Shown: positions 32,765 to 42,375 of the stretch, in pieces
Position numbering within the stretch: the stretch's first letter is position 1
Layout: every line of letters begins with the position of its first letter
Assembly: GCA_009829735.1 (NCBI GenBank)
Contig: CM020619.1
Span: forward strand, 6,092,083-6,156,082
Reading direction: 5' to 3'
DNA: 64,000 nucleotides
Source of the DNA: Pyropia yezoensis
Lineage: Eukaryota; Rhodophyta; Bangiophyceae; Bangiales; Bangiaceae
The notes under the pieces: model-generated
Database searches by the model: none
What the model saw: the letters and a program-made list of their open reading frames with translations, nothing else
What the model was told of the DNA's origin: nothing
Position numbers and translations under genes: made by a program

Positions 32765-33329
32765 ACCGCTGCGGGACGTCAGGCGGGTCCATATCAACAC
32801 AGGGAGAGCACCCCGAGAAGCTGCGGGGGGGGGGGGGGGGGGGGGTGGGGGGGGCGGGCAGTTTTGGAGGTGGTTGTGAAAGAGGGGAGGGGGCGGGTGG
32901 CAGGGACTGGGAGGGGAAAGGACGACCGATCCGTCGAGCCGCGCCGTGTTGGGTGTGGGGGAGGTCGGTTCGCACGGGGTGGTGTCGTCGACGGGATGCA
33001 GGGTGAGTGTGTGCCATCGTTGAAGGCCGCACCGCGTTCGTGCTGGGCAAACCCGCTTTTGTACTGGACGATGGCAGGGGCAGAGGCGGGGGCCGGGGCC
33101 GGGGCTGGGGGCCACGCCCCAGCCCCGGCCTCGGCTCCACGCGCCCCCAACCCCTCCCCCCCCCCCGCCACGCATGGGAACCGAGGGGAGAAAGAAACAA
33201 GTCGGGCGCCAACACTCGGACGGCTGCGTGAGATTTTTTTTAAAGCGCGGATGACACGCCCCTCGGGGCTGAGCGCGGGGCCAACCGTACCCTAGAAGAG
33301 CAGAAACGCGTACTGTCTTTGAATCTTTG

Positions 33330-34610
33330 ACTCTTCCAGTCACCAGCCTGACGAATTATTTGCGCCCGCTGCGCCGCCGGGGGCGCGGCGCCTAAGGTGG
33401 GTGAGCGGTCGCGGCCGCTGCGGCACCCTAGTGGGTGCCATCCTCTGTCGGTCGCCCGAAGCTGCGCCACGACCGCCCTCACTTCCTCTCCCCGTCCGTG
33501 CGTTCGGCGGGCGCCGCCGCGGCGACGGCGCTCACTCACCGCCGGGGAGCCTCCCCGGCGCTTGCGCCGTGCCGCGCACGGCGGGGGCTACGCGCCCCAT
33601 CTCCCGCACTGTCTGCTCTTGCGCGGCCGCCCACGGGCGGCTGCGTTTGCATCTTCCCCCCGAGCTTCCTATTGGTTACTAGAGCACTACGGGCCGTGGG
33701 TGGCCTCGGGCAGGGGCAGCGCCTTGTCCAAGCCGTGAGCAGGCCATCCGTTCAAGGAAGCCCCAGTGGCCGGTCGAATCGGACCGGCTCGCGGGACTGT
33801 TTCAGAGTGGGCACCGGTCGCCGTCACAAGGTCGGCAGTCTGCTGGCTGTAGGCGACATCAGCCCCTGCCAGACGTCGAATGATATGAATTGTGAGTTAT
33901 GTCCCTGAACATTTGACCCCCCCCACCCCCCCTAACCGGGGGGAGGATGCGCCAGTAAAGTGACTTTTATTCCTTGTGGACTAGACTGGCACCCCCGAAA
34001 GCTGCCAGTTGAACGGCTACGCCGTCCCCACAGGAGAGAATAGAGAGGTAAAGGTACAAAGGCCAAGCAGAGACGGCCGTGACGGACTACCCGCGCCTTG
34101 GAGACGAGGTGTCGCGGGGGGGGTCGAGGCCAACAGCGGCGTTGGCTGCCGTGGTGACCTGTTCCCGCCCGCCAGCTCGCCGACCAGTGGCGGTTGAGCA
34201 CGCGCCCGGCGGGGGGCGCCGCGGTGAAGGCCCGTCGCGACCTGCTTGGGGAAGACACAATGGGCGCTTGATCCCCGGGATGCCGTGGCAGCAGCAGCTG
34301 CTCTTGGGCGGGCGGAGAGGGAGCGCGAGAAGAAACGGACGCGCGGCATGGTGCCGGCGCCGTGGAGGCGCCCCCGGCGGTGCGTGCGCGGTGCCACAGG
34401 AGCGGCGCCCGGCAAACGCACGGACGGGGGAGGGAGAGCGAGCGGTCGTGGCACGGCGACGGGGGACCGACGGAGGAAGGCGCCTGTCAGAGCGCCGCAG
34501 TGGCCGCGACTGCGCTCCAGCCCCGGGCGGCACGCCGCATCCCGCAGCGCGGCGGCCGCAAATAATCATACGGACCGGTTACCGGAATAATCAAAGACTG
34601 AAAAAAAAAT
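33330..34610. repeat. Diverged inverted-repeat pair
   Basis: About 33330-33640 and about 34290-34605 are reverse complements with clear but imperfect identity. Matching landmarks include CAAATAAT next to GC-rich palindromic sequence at the outer ends, CCACGACCGC, CCCCGTCCGTGCGTT and CCGGGCGCCGC. The intervening ~650 bp hold no recognised gene. It could be a fold-back or TIR transposon, or two copies of one dispersed element in opposite orientation. Confidence 0.55.
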
Positions 34611-34996
34611 CCCGTGCACGAGGCCTGTCGCCCCACCCCCCCCCCCACCCGAATCCCGTGCAGGTGGCCTGTCGGCCCCCCCGCATCCCGAATCCCGTGC
34701 AGGTGGCCTGTGGGCCCCCCTCAATCCCAACCCCGTGCAGGTGGCCTGTCGGCCCCCCCCCGAATCCCGTGTTTGTAGCCTGTCGGCCCCCTCCCCCCAC
34801 CCCCACCCGAATCCCGTGCAGGTGGCCTGTCGGCCCCCCCCGCATCCCGAATCCCGTGCAGGTGGCCTGTGGGCCCCCCTCAATCCCAACCCCGTGCAGG
34901 TGGCCTGTCGGCCCCCCCCGAATCCCGTGTTTGTGGCCTGTCGGCCCCCCCCCCCCCCCCACCCGAATCCCGTGCAGGAGGCCTGTGGGCCCCATC
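34606..34996. repeat. Minisatellite array 3
   Basis: Same family and orientation as array 2. About ten units include AATCCCGTGCAGGTGGCCTG and TCAATCCCAACCCCGTGCAG, in a higher-order period of roughly 165-180 bp. Confidence 0.88.
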
Positions 34997-36069
34997 AAGC
35001 AGCCACCCCTACTCCCGCCCTACTCCCGCCGCAGCCGTGCCCCCTCCGGACACAGCGGGCGCGTCACTTTCTCTGTCCTTACCACTTCTGGGTACTCCAT
35101 CGAAGCGGAAATGAACTGGCGGTACCCGGGGCGGTTCCTGGTCTCGGTCCCTGTTCTGCACTTGATGCGGGAGCGTGGGTCAGGGTGCGCTTCGGGGGGA
35201 GTCGAGTGGTCTTCAGGTCCGATCCCACGAGATCGACGGTGTTTTCCACCTCACCGTCGCAATTGGATTGATTTATCGTTAGCTCTTCGTGCGAACCAGC
35301 CACGAAGGCTTCCCACGACCGGGCTGCAAAAACTGTCTTGTAAATGTGGTGTGGTGGCGCTGTGGACAGGCGACACGGGGAGTGGCTGGAATGTGGGTGG
35401 GACCGGGCGAGCCGTTTGCATGTCGCCCTTGGTGCTGAGGGATTTACGGGAAGACGCTCGAGCAGCCGACTGTCGGGCAGGCCTGGTGGCTGCTGTGGCC
35501 GTCGGTGGGTTGGTGGGCAGGACCCACAGGCGGCCGGGTTGAGCCGTCCTTAGGCTACTTCTGAGGGAGCCCGGCAGTCGGGACGGATCGGTGGGGGGGA
35601 AGGGGGGCTGAGACGACTCGGAGGAGGGCCCTCGCACGCACGACACTCACTGCTCGAGCATAGCGTGCCCTCCAGTCGCCTGTTGGTTCACCTCGTGCCT
35701 ACGCCTCCACCGTGTGTCAGTAAAAGCTGACATCAGCGCTCCATACGCCATGCCCGGCGACCACGGGACACTGTCGGTCAGTCACTACTGGACAAATTGC
35801 TATTGGTCCGGAGGTGAAGGTGCAACAGCCGCTCTTGCTGCATCTTCAATGACCAGCCGGTCGAAGGCTCGACGAACCGGTACATCCCAGACTCCCCCCG
35901 CCAGCCGGCACCCCGTCTCCCGCCCCCGTCGTTCCCGTACCTGTGCCTTACCATCACCCGACCCACCCACTTTGCCCCCACCTGTCCGCTGTTGTGGTGT
36001 AGGTGTCGCCTTCCCCCGCCCACCCACCCTCACCCAATCGACATACTCGGCGTATGCCAGCGCGGTGGG
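34997..36069. other. Region without a supported gene; C/T-rich leader at its end
   Basis: A plus frame runs out of the minisatellite to 35542 but shows no domain. At 35885-36040 the plus strand is strongly C/T-rich, the presumed leader of the BRCT gene. Confidence 0.4.
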
Positions 36070-37470
36070 ATGGGAGCCACGCGCAACGGTGGACGTGTGG
36101 CTACCGACTCTACCCGTGGCCGTTCCGCCGGTGCGAATGTCGATAAAGGGTCACGGGCTGATCGTCGGGCGGGCAAGCCACATGCAACCGACAAGGGTAA
36201 GAGGTCGGAGCGTCGGGCGGGCGCGTCATCGCTTGTGGTGTCGGGTGGCTTGCACAAGGGCGAGGCACCGGGCGGCCCGGCTCGGCAGCGGGTCGCAGCT
36301 GGAGGCATCGCCAGGGACATTGGTAGGGGCAAGGGCAAGGGGGGGAAGATTGGAGTTGCCGCCGGTCCGTCGGCGGCGAGGTACATGGAGGCGTCTGGTG
36401 CCAGGCGTGGGACTTTTACTCGCACCGACGCGCCTGTCTCTGGTAGCGACAGCGACAGTCGCAGCTGCAGCGGCAGCGGCAGTGGCAGCGGCAGCGACAG
36501 TCGCAACGGCAGAGGCAGTGGCAGTGGCAGTCGCAGCGGCAGTCGCAGCGGCAGAGGTAGAGGCAGTGACAGTGACAGTGGCAGTGGCAGTGGCAGTGGC
36601 AGTGACAGTCGCAGCGGCAGTGGCAGTGCCAGTGGCAGCGGCAGCGACAGCGGCTCGTACGATTGGGACGGTGGTGGGCTACCCGGTGTCGACGGTACGA
36701 CAGCCGGGGGCAGCGTCGGTCGGTCTAGGGTCGCCTCTGGTGTTGTCCCCGATGGGACGGGACACCCCCGCATGCTATCGACCTCAATGGCAACCTCTGG
36801 GGTGCAAGCACCGAGCGTCACCCGTATGTCGTGGAGCAGTGGCAATGCCGCTGTGTGTACCGTTGCAGTGCGTGCTGTGGAAACTCTTGGGGGATATGAG
36901 GCAGTAGTGGCTGTGCCCAATGCGACGGGCGTCCGGGGGGCGGGCCTGGGTCTCCCCGACTACAAGGAGTTGGACGTATTCGTCGTCGGTCGTCGTCCGC
37001 TTCGTTCCGCCCGGCTGCTCTTCTCCCTCGCCCGTGGAACGTGGATTGTGCTTCAGGGTTGGCTGACAGACTCTGTTGCCAGAGGAGGCTGGCGCCCATA
37101 CAAGGACTATGTGTCCGCCTCGTTCCCGGGGGTGTTGAGGGCCCGCGCGGCTCGTGCGGTGGGCGTGACGCTGCTGAAGGGCCTGCGGGTGGGGCGCCTG
37201 GGGACCACCACGATGAACCGTTCCGATATGATCGCCCTCATCACCGTTGTCGGGGGAGTGTCAGTGGACGACGACACTGACAGTGCCGATGTGGTTGTCG
37301 TCGGCGGTGTGAAGGTCAAGCCTGGTAAGAAGCGGGGAAAAGTGGGAGGGGGGACTTCCGGGGAGGTTCGTAGTGGGCGCGGGGGGGGCGTCCGTGTCTG
37401 TGAGCAGTGGCTGCCAGACTGTATCGCGCAGTGGGAGTACCTGTCCTATGCGCCCTACCTGGTCCAGTGA
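36070..37470 (+). CDS. Tandem-BRCT protein with Ser/Gly repeat, 466 aa
   Basis: Probably a phosphopeptide-binding DNA-damage or chromatin protein. Residues ~1-115 are basic and low-complexity. Residues ~120-200 are a repetitive Ser-Gly/Ser-Asp/Ser-Arg tract (SGSGSGSDSR type) from an AGCGGC-like microsatellite. The C-terminus holds two BRCT-like repeats. The first (~295-352) has VFVVGRRPLRSARLLFSLARG, then the hallmark Trp in GWLTDSVARG and PYKDY. The second (~368-466) has LLKGLRVGRL, a GG-turn (VVGGVSVDDD), ADVVVVGG and the Trp in EQWLPDCI. Tandem BRCTs of this layout bind phosphoserine in BRCA1, MDC1 and PTIP; whether the binding residues are kept cannot be judged. The ATG at 36070 is the first in frame. 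Intronless as read. The Arg/Ser tract could itself be phosphorylated. Confidence 0.75.
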   Translation: MGATRNGGRVATDSTRGRSAGANVDKGSRADRRAGKPHATDKGKRSERRAGASSLVVSGGLHKGEAPGGPARQRVAAGGIARDIGRGKGKGGKIGVAAGPSAARYMEASGARRGTFTRTDAPVSGSDSDSRSCSGSGSGSGSDSRNGRGSGSGSRSGSRSGRGRGSDSDSGSGSGSGSDSRSGSGSASGSGSDSGSYDWDGGGLPGVDGTTAGGSVGRSRVASGVVPDGTGHPRMLSTSMATSGVQAPSVTRMSWSSGNAAVCTVAVRAVETLGGYEAVVAVPNATGVRGAGLGLPDYKELDVFVVGRRPLRSARLLFSLARGTWIVLQGWLTDSVARGGWRPYKDYVSASFPGVLRARAARAVGVTLLKGLRVGRLGTTTMNRSDMIALITVVGGVSVDDDTDSADVVVVGGVKVKPGKKRGKVGGGTSGEVRSGRGGGVRVCEQWLPDCIAQWEYLSYAPYLVQ

Positions 37471-38417
37471 ATGGTAATCGGTTGTGTGCCTTTGGTGTCT
37501 GAATGGCTGTTAGGGAAATAGTATACCTTACGTCGTTGTATCACGGATCGAACGAAGTGCGACTGGGTGAGGAACGCGGTGCGGGGGGGGCGACGGCGAG
37601 GTTTTTTGCTTTCGCACGTACGGGATGGGGGTGCGTCAAGGGTGGGACGGGGGCAATAACATGATGACGCCCTTTGCCTCATCAAATCCCCATTCTGACA
37701 GTGTACATACAGACTCTATTTTTGAAACACGCACACTGAGGCTGTGTGCCGTACTGCCACGATCGGCATTCGTGGCAGTCTCCGCTCAGTCTCCATATGT
37801 GAGTGAAAGGGGGTGTCCAAGAAGGATGAGTCCAGATTGAATCATAGGATTCTTCGCCGACTGCCGTCGGATTTGAACGCCTTGAACGTCGTCGGCGCTG
37901 ATTGAGAGTCCCTGGTAGTGTGGATTGTGACAATCCGATGGTGTCAAACAAGGCTTCATTTACCGTGCATGTAAGAGCGTGTGTGGTGGTCGACGCGGGA
38001 GCCTCTGGTGAGGTGGACGGACACCATTTGACACGCTGTCTCGTTGTCATTGGGCCAATCACTCACCGAACAATCTCCCAGCTGAGAAAGGAGAATGTCC
38101 TGTGATCCCAAAGGTAGGACCTCGACCGGAAGGGCCCACCAGCCGGGTCTTCGCCTGCATGGCCTTTGGGTCACTTTTGACTGGGTGGTCGCGTGCATAC
38201 GCTTTGGGTCACCACCGCCGCCACCCAAGTCAGTGCGGCCGGTCGTCCAAGTGGGCTCGGGTCGTCGTGCGAAACGCACGTGTCGGGTCACAGTCCCCGT
38301 CTCCGTTTAGCACCCTGACACGCCCGCCCCGCTCCATCGACGCCCACACCCAGCGCTTCACGGAGCTGCATGAGCTAGTATGAAGACGTCTGGGATAGGG
38401 GAGAGGGGGTGGTGGGG
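37471..38417. other. Region without a supported gene
   Basis: Mixed-composition spacer. GCATRSGCTTTGGGTCAC-like phrases occur twice near 38155 and 38198, and a CCAAT pentamer occurs near 38054. No open frame with protein-like features. Confidence 0.4.
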
Positions 38418-38672
38418 GGTAGCGTGGGGGGTTGTGCGAGGTGAGGCTGGTGCGCCTCTGCACGCCGGGTGCTCGTCTTTCTTCTCGTCTTCTTTGTGGT
38501 GGTAGTGCGGGTAGCGTGGGGGGTTGTGCGGGTGAGGCTGGTGCTCGTCTTCCTTCTCGTCTTCTTTGTGGTGGTAGTGTGGGTGGCGTGGGGGGTTGTG
38601 CGGGGTGAGGCTGGTGCGCCTCTGCACGCCGGGTGCTCGTCTTCCTTCTCGTCTTCTTTGTGGTGGTAGTGC
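38418..38672. repeat. Minisatellite, three units of 72-91 bp
   Basis: Units begin GGGTRGCGTGGGGGGTTGTG (about 38418, 38509, 38581) and end CTTCTCGTCTTCTTTGTGG. The middle unit lacks an internal CGCCTCTGCACGCCGGG segment. Confidence 0.8.
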
Positions 38673-38704
38673 GGGTTGGGTGGGGAGGGGGTGGGGAGGT
38701 ATAG

Positions 38705-38786
38705 GTGGGGTTTGGCTGTCTCTTGGTGCACGTCCCAGGGCTGTTGCGACACCCGGTGCCCCTCATCTGTCCCCCCCCCCCCCACC
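38705..38786 (+). repeat. Diverged copy of the repeated leader element
   Basis: GGGGTTTGGCTGTC, GGTGCACGTCC, GTTGCGACACCCGGTGCCCC and a poly(C) occur in the same order as in 9148-9395 and 18112-18325, with spacing changes. It lies about 170 bp upstream of the ATG of the PPGHG-repeat gene. Confidence 0.6.
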
Positions 38787-38952
38787 CCCGGGGTCTCTCT
38801 GTGGGACCATTCTGTCTTCGCCCGCGTTGGCTCAACTCGTCGGAACAACTGCGGTTGAGAAGGTCCTTGGAGTCTGGAAGGTTCCCTTGTCTTCTTTGGC
38901 GACCGTCCGTACTCCAAGCGACCGCGTGTGTCCGAGCGTGTCCTGGCCCACA

Positions 38953-39824
38953 ATGCCGCATACGACGCTGCGGCGGGGTGGTGTGGGGATCCGACGAGCG
39001 CCCGAGAACTCTGTCACACAGTCTGCGTCTGCCTCACAGGGTGTCTTCCCTGGCCCACTGTACGGACCACGCGGGCCCTCCGGTGACCAACCTGCCTTCT
39101 TCCCCGGCTTGACTTTGCATGGGTTGCCACCTGGCCACGCGTCGAACACCATTCCCCTGGGTTTTCCTGCCTTCCCCCCTGGTCACGGGATGTACGCCCC
39201 CACCCCTGGCCATGGCAACGGGACGCACGCCTTTCCTCCGGGGCCGCCTGCCTTCCCCCCTGGTCACGGGCCGCGTACCTTCCCCCCGGGACTGCTTTCC
39301 TTCCCCCCTGGTCACGGGATGTACGCCCCCCCCCTGGCCATGGCAACGGGAGGCACGCCTTTCCTCCGGGGCCGCCTGCTTTCCCCCCTGGTCACGGGAT
39401 GTACGCCCCCCCCCCTGGCCATGGCAACGGGACGCACGCCTTTCCTCCGGGGCCGCCTGCCTTCCCCCCTGGTCACGGGATGTACGCCCCCCCCCCTGGC
39501 CATGGCAACGGGAGGCACGCCTTTCGTCCGGGGCCACCTGCCTTCCCCCCTGGTCACGGCATGTACGCCCCCCCCCCTGGCCATGGCAACGGGACGCACG
39601 CCTTTCCTCCGGGGCCGCCTGCCTTCCCCCCTGGTCACGGGCCACGTACCTTCCCCCCGGGACTGCTTGCCTTCCCCCCCGGTTTGCCTGGTTTGCCCCC
39701 TGGCCACGGGTCGCACGCCATCCCCTCTCGTCCGCGCGGCTATGTTGTAGCGGCACCCCCGCAACCACCCCCTCGCACAGTCAATGGTCCATGTGACTTT
39801 CTTCCCGGTGGAAGGGGCCTGTAA
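38953..39824 (+). CDS. Pro-Gly-His repeat protein, frameshifted in a C tract
   Basis: Unknown function; probably a disordered, assembly-prone protein. From the ATG at 38953 the frame reads a unique N-terminus (MPHTTLRRGG), then repeats of about 27 residues built on AFPPGHGMYAPPPGHGNG and THAFPPGPP, interspersed with PRTFPPGL. Repeat landmarks ATGTACGCC lie at 39190, 39319, 39399, 39480 and 39561. All spacings are multiples of three except 39319-39399, which is 80 bp because the C run at 39319 has 9 rather than 10 bases. The repeat motif therefore continues in a second frame to the TAA at 39822-39824. A sequencing error or a true one-base loss explains this. The next gene starts in the same frame just after the stop, so the two could be one gene with a short intron. 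Confidence 0.5.
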
Positions 39825-39875
39825 CCCGGCCCGAGTGCGTGTGTACGCCATGGGTCTCCTGGAAGCCGGACGGAT

Positions 39876-42000
39876 GTGCGAGGCTTGGCCGTGCGAGGCG
39901 TGGTGCCCCCTGAGGACGGGGAGACACTGGGTGGTGACGCGTCTACCCCCCCTGCGCCTGCGGCACCGGTGCACGTACCCGGCGGGAGCTCTGCGAGTGG
40001 CGAAGTGCCTACCGGCGGTGGCTCCTCGGGTGGTGACGCGTCTACCCCCCCTGCGCCTGCGGCACCGGTGCACGTGCCCGGTGATGGCGGCGTGTCTACC
40101 CCCCCTGCGCCTGCGCCTGCTCCAGCGTCACCAGTGATCGTACACGGCGATGACTCGTCGAGTGACGACGTGGTTCCCGTCAAGCGTGCGCGCCGGCACC
40201 CGCGCCAGCCGGGCGGTGCTGCCCCCCCTGCGCCAGCGGCGCCGGTGCCCGTGCCCAGCGATGACTCCACGAGTGACGACGTCGTTCCCGTGAGGCGATT
40301 TCGCCGGCGCCTGCGCCAGTCGGGCGGTGCTGCCCCCCCTGCGCCAGCGACGCCAGCCATAATGTCCGAGGAGGATTCCCCGAGTGGTGGAGACCCCACC
40401 CCGGCGCCGGCGCCAGCGTCGCCGGTGTTCGCGTCCGTTGGTTCATCAGACAACGAGGTGGCTCCCGTCAATGTGCCGGGCAAGCGAGCGCGCCGGTCGG
40501 GCGTGTCTGCCCGCGCCCGCGTGGCGGTGGGTTGTGCCGCAGAGACCCCCTACACGGCGCGCCGGGTGGATGGTACGGCGGACAATATTGTTCGTGAGCA
40601 CGGTGCCGCTGGAGCAGAGGAAGGGGCCGTCATAGAAGGCGACAATGAGTCAATGGACGAGGAAGAGCGGCTACAGCGCTACGGCGTGGACTGGAGCGTC
40701 GTTGACAGTGGCAGCGACGACGGAAGCGGGATGGACACCGCCGGGGACGCTGGCGTTTCTCAAATCCCAGCCGTGGCAGTGCGTAGACAGAAGCGTGGAC
40801 AGAAGCCAAGGGGACACAGGTACGGTGAAGCAGAGAGTGCCGGGCGGTTCAGTTCGAACCATACTGAGTTCGGGACGATGCGCATTCCTGTTCGAACCCG
40901 CACGAAGGTCATCAGGGAGTGGGGGGCATCCACGACGATTCCTTCTGTGGCCGCCCCGTGGGTATCGCTTGACGGTAGGGCGGACCGTTCAGGTCGTCGT
41001 GCTTTCCCACCAGGAGCGACCCGGTCCGAGAAGCGGAAGTGGCGCAAGACGATGCGGTTGCTGAAGAAGGCAATGCCATCAATTATGGAAGAGGCCGCGC
41101 GTGCGGCGGCAGACGGGGCGCTACACTCTCAGACGCTGGCCACCGATGAGGCAGCCAGGCGGGCTCGGTCAGAGGCGGGTGGTGCCAAGCTTGTGTACGT
41201 CTACGTCTATGTCAAGCGTGAAAGCAAGACATGCCGGGGTATGGTTTACGTCGGCAAACGATGTGCCGAGGACTACGCTACTGCGTCACCAACGGCTGAG
41301 CGCGGCTTCGATATCAGGGACGATAAGCACCGGCACGTAAGTGATATCGGTGGCCGACTGCCGACCAAGTTTGACACGCACTACCGGAAGCACCCCCCAA
41401 TGAGCTTTTGGCGGACGCTCGTCTACTCTGACGTGGGACCACCTGGAGATCTTCCCACTCGTATGGCGGTGGCGGCTGTGGAGCGTGCCGTTTGGAAGGT
41501 GTTGGATGACGCGGGTACGACCGGGCTGAACAGTGCACTGCCATCCATCTCGGTCCTTCCGCTTACGCCTCTTGTGCGGGAAGACTCGGACCAGTGGAGA
41601 GCCGTCCGCACTGAGCTGATGGTGTACAAGGAGGAAAGGGGGGACTTGCGCGTCCACGATGGCTGCTCGTTGGGTGCCCGCATGCGGCAAGTGCGGCTTG
41701 AGCGCGGCCTTGGAGACGTGGCGGAGGAGCAGTGGCTTACAGACCAAGGGATTGACTGGGAGCCGGACCAAGAGAGTCGAGCAGAGCGGAATCTGTGCGC
41801 ACGGCAATGGCCTCTGGTCAGGGACATGATCGCCTGGATGGAGACCAACGACGGCGAATGGCTGCGAGCCTTCCGTGTGGCCCAGCTCCGGGCCAAGGGC
41901 TTCAGTGCCGCGACAAGGGCGACAAGGATCGCGGGGAACGCATTGCGTTCAAGGTGGACGACCATGAAGAGGGTTTACGGGGGGGTGTCCCTCGACCACG
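39876..42000 (+). CDS. Acidic/Pro-rich protein with GIY-YIG-like domain, cut by a retrotransposon
   Basis: A putative nuclease-domain protein. The N-terminal ~210 residues are low-complexity, with repeated DDSSSDDVVPVKRARR-type phrases (acidic Ser stretch plus VVPV plus basic patch, resembling SUMO-interaction and nuclear-localisation motifs) and PPAPAAPVPVP linkers. The C-terminal half is globular. Around 41190-41530 it shows the GIY-YIG order: VYVYV, then MVYVG, a His/Arg-rich stretch, FWRTLVY, a Glu in AVERAVWKVL (residue ~536) and an Asn in GLN. The real 5' end is uncertain: the frame has no ATG near its start and begins with GTG, so an upstream exon (possibly the PPGHG gene in the same frame) is likely. 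An LTR element inserted after base 42000 supplies the stop codon; the remaining host frame is at 52828-52900. Confidence 0.6.
41996..42000. other. Target-site duplication, left copy
   Basis: CCACG directly precedes the TG end of the left LTR; the same five bases follow the right LTR at 52828-52832. Five base pairs is typical of Ty3/gypsy integration. Confidence 0.92.
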
Positions 42001-42363
42001 TGTAGCACAATAGGGATCCGTCGCACGTCCACTCTCAGGGAACACTCACCAAAGGGGATCGGCACCAACGTCACCGGGAGGCCAAGGTTGCTGCCCTTGG
42101 AGCGCAAGCCACGGCACCAAGATGGGAGCCCAAACGGGAGGGGTTTGTTGTTCTACCGTGGCCGGCGGTGGATTCGCCGCCGGCCCCCACGTTATAAACC
42201 CTCGGAGACACTACTAACTACCCTCCACCCCAAGATGCAAGTCCCTCTGGTCATACGTGACTTATAGATACCGTGACCAGTACGAACTATCAAATCGGAA
42301 GTTAAGGGTTAGAAGTAGCCCCCCTAATATTAGGGTTACAATACGGCCAACCATATTGCTACA
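42001..42363 (-). repeat. Left LTR (3' LTR in the sense of gag-pol)
   Basis: Starts TGTAGCACAATAGG and ends CCATATTGCTACA, giving TG...CA ends on either strand. It differs from the right LTR at 42094, 42115, 42135, 42259, 42296 and 42303. It contains a GC-rich hairpin (GGCCGGCGG/CCGCCGGCC) and the perfect palindrome CCCTAATATTAGGG (42322-42335). Confidence 0.93.
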
Positions 42364-42366
42364 TAT

Positions 42367-42375
42367 CCCCCCCTT
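42367..42375 (-). other. Polypurine tract
   Basis: On the minus strand AAGGGGGGG lies three bases before the 3' LTR, the expected plus-strand priming site of reverse transcription. Confidence 0.75.

Noticed and set aside
34079-35542. A 487-codon plus-strand frame
   Set aside because: Most of it is translation of the inverted-repeat arm and minisatellite array 3 (repeated NPVQVACRPP). The remainder shows no domain.
35714-36907. A 397-codon Val/Ala-rich frame over the BRCT gene
   Set aside because: It is the shifted-frame reading of the Ser-Gly repeat; the BRCT frame explains the region.
42322-42340. TTAGGG next to the LTR as telomere-like sequence
   Set aside because: A single occurrence, part of a palindrome within the LTR.
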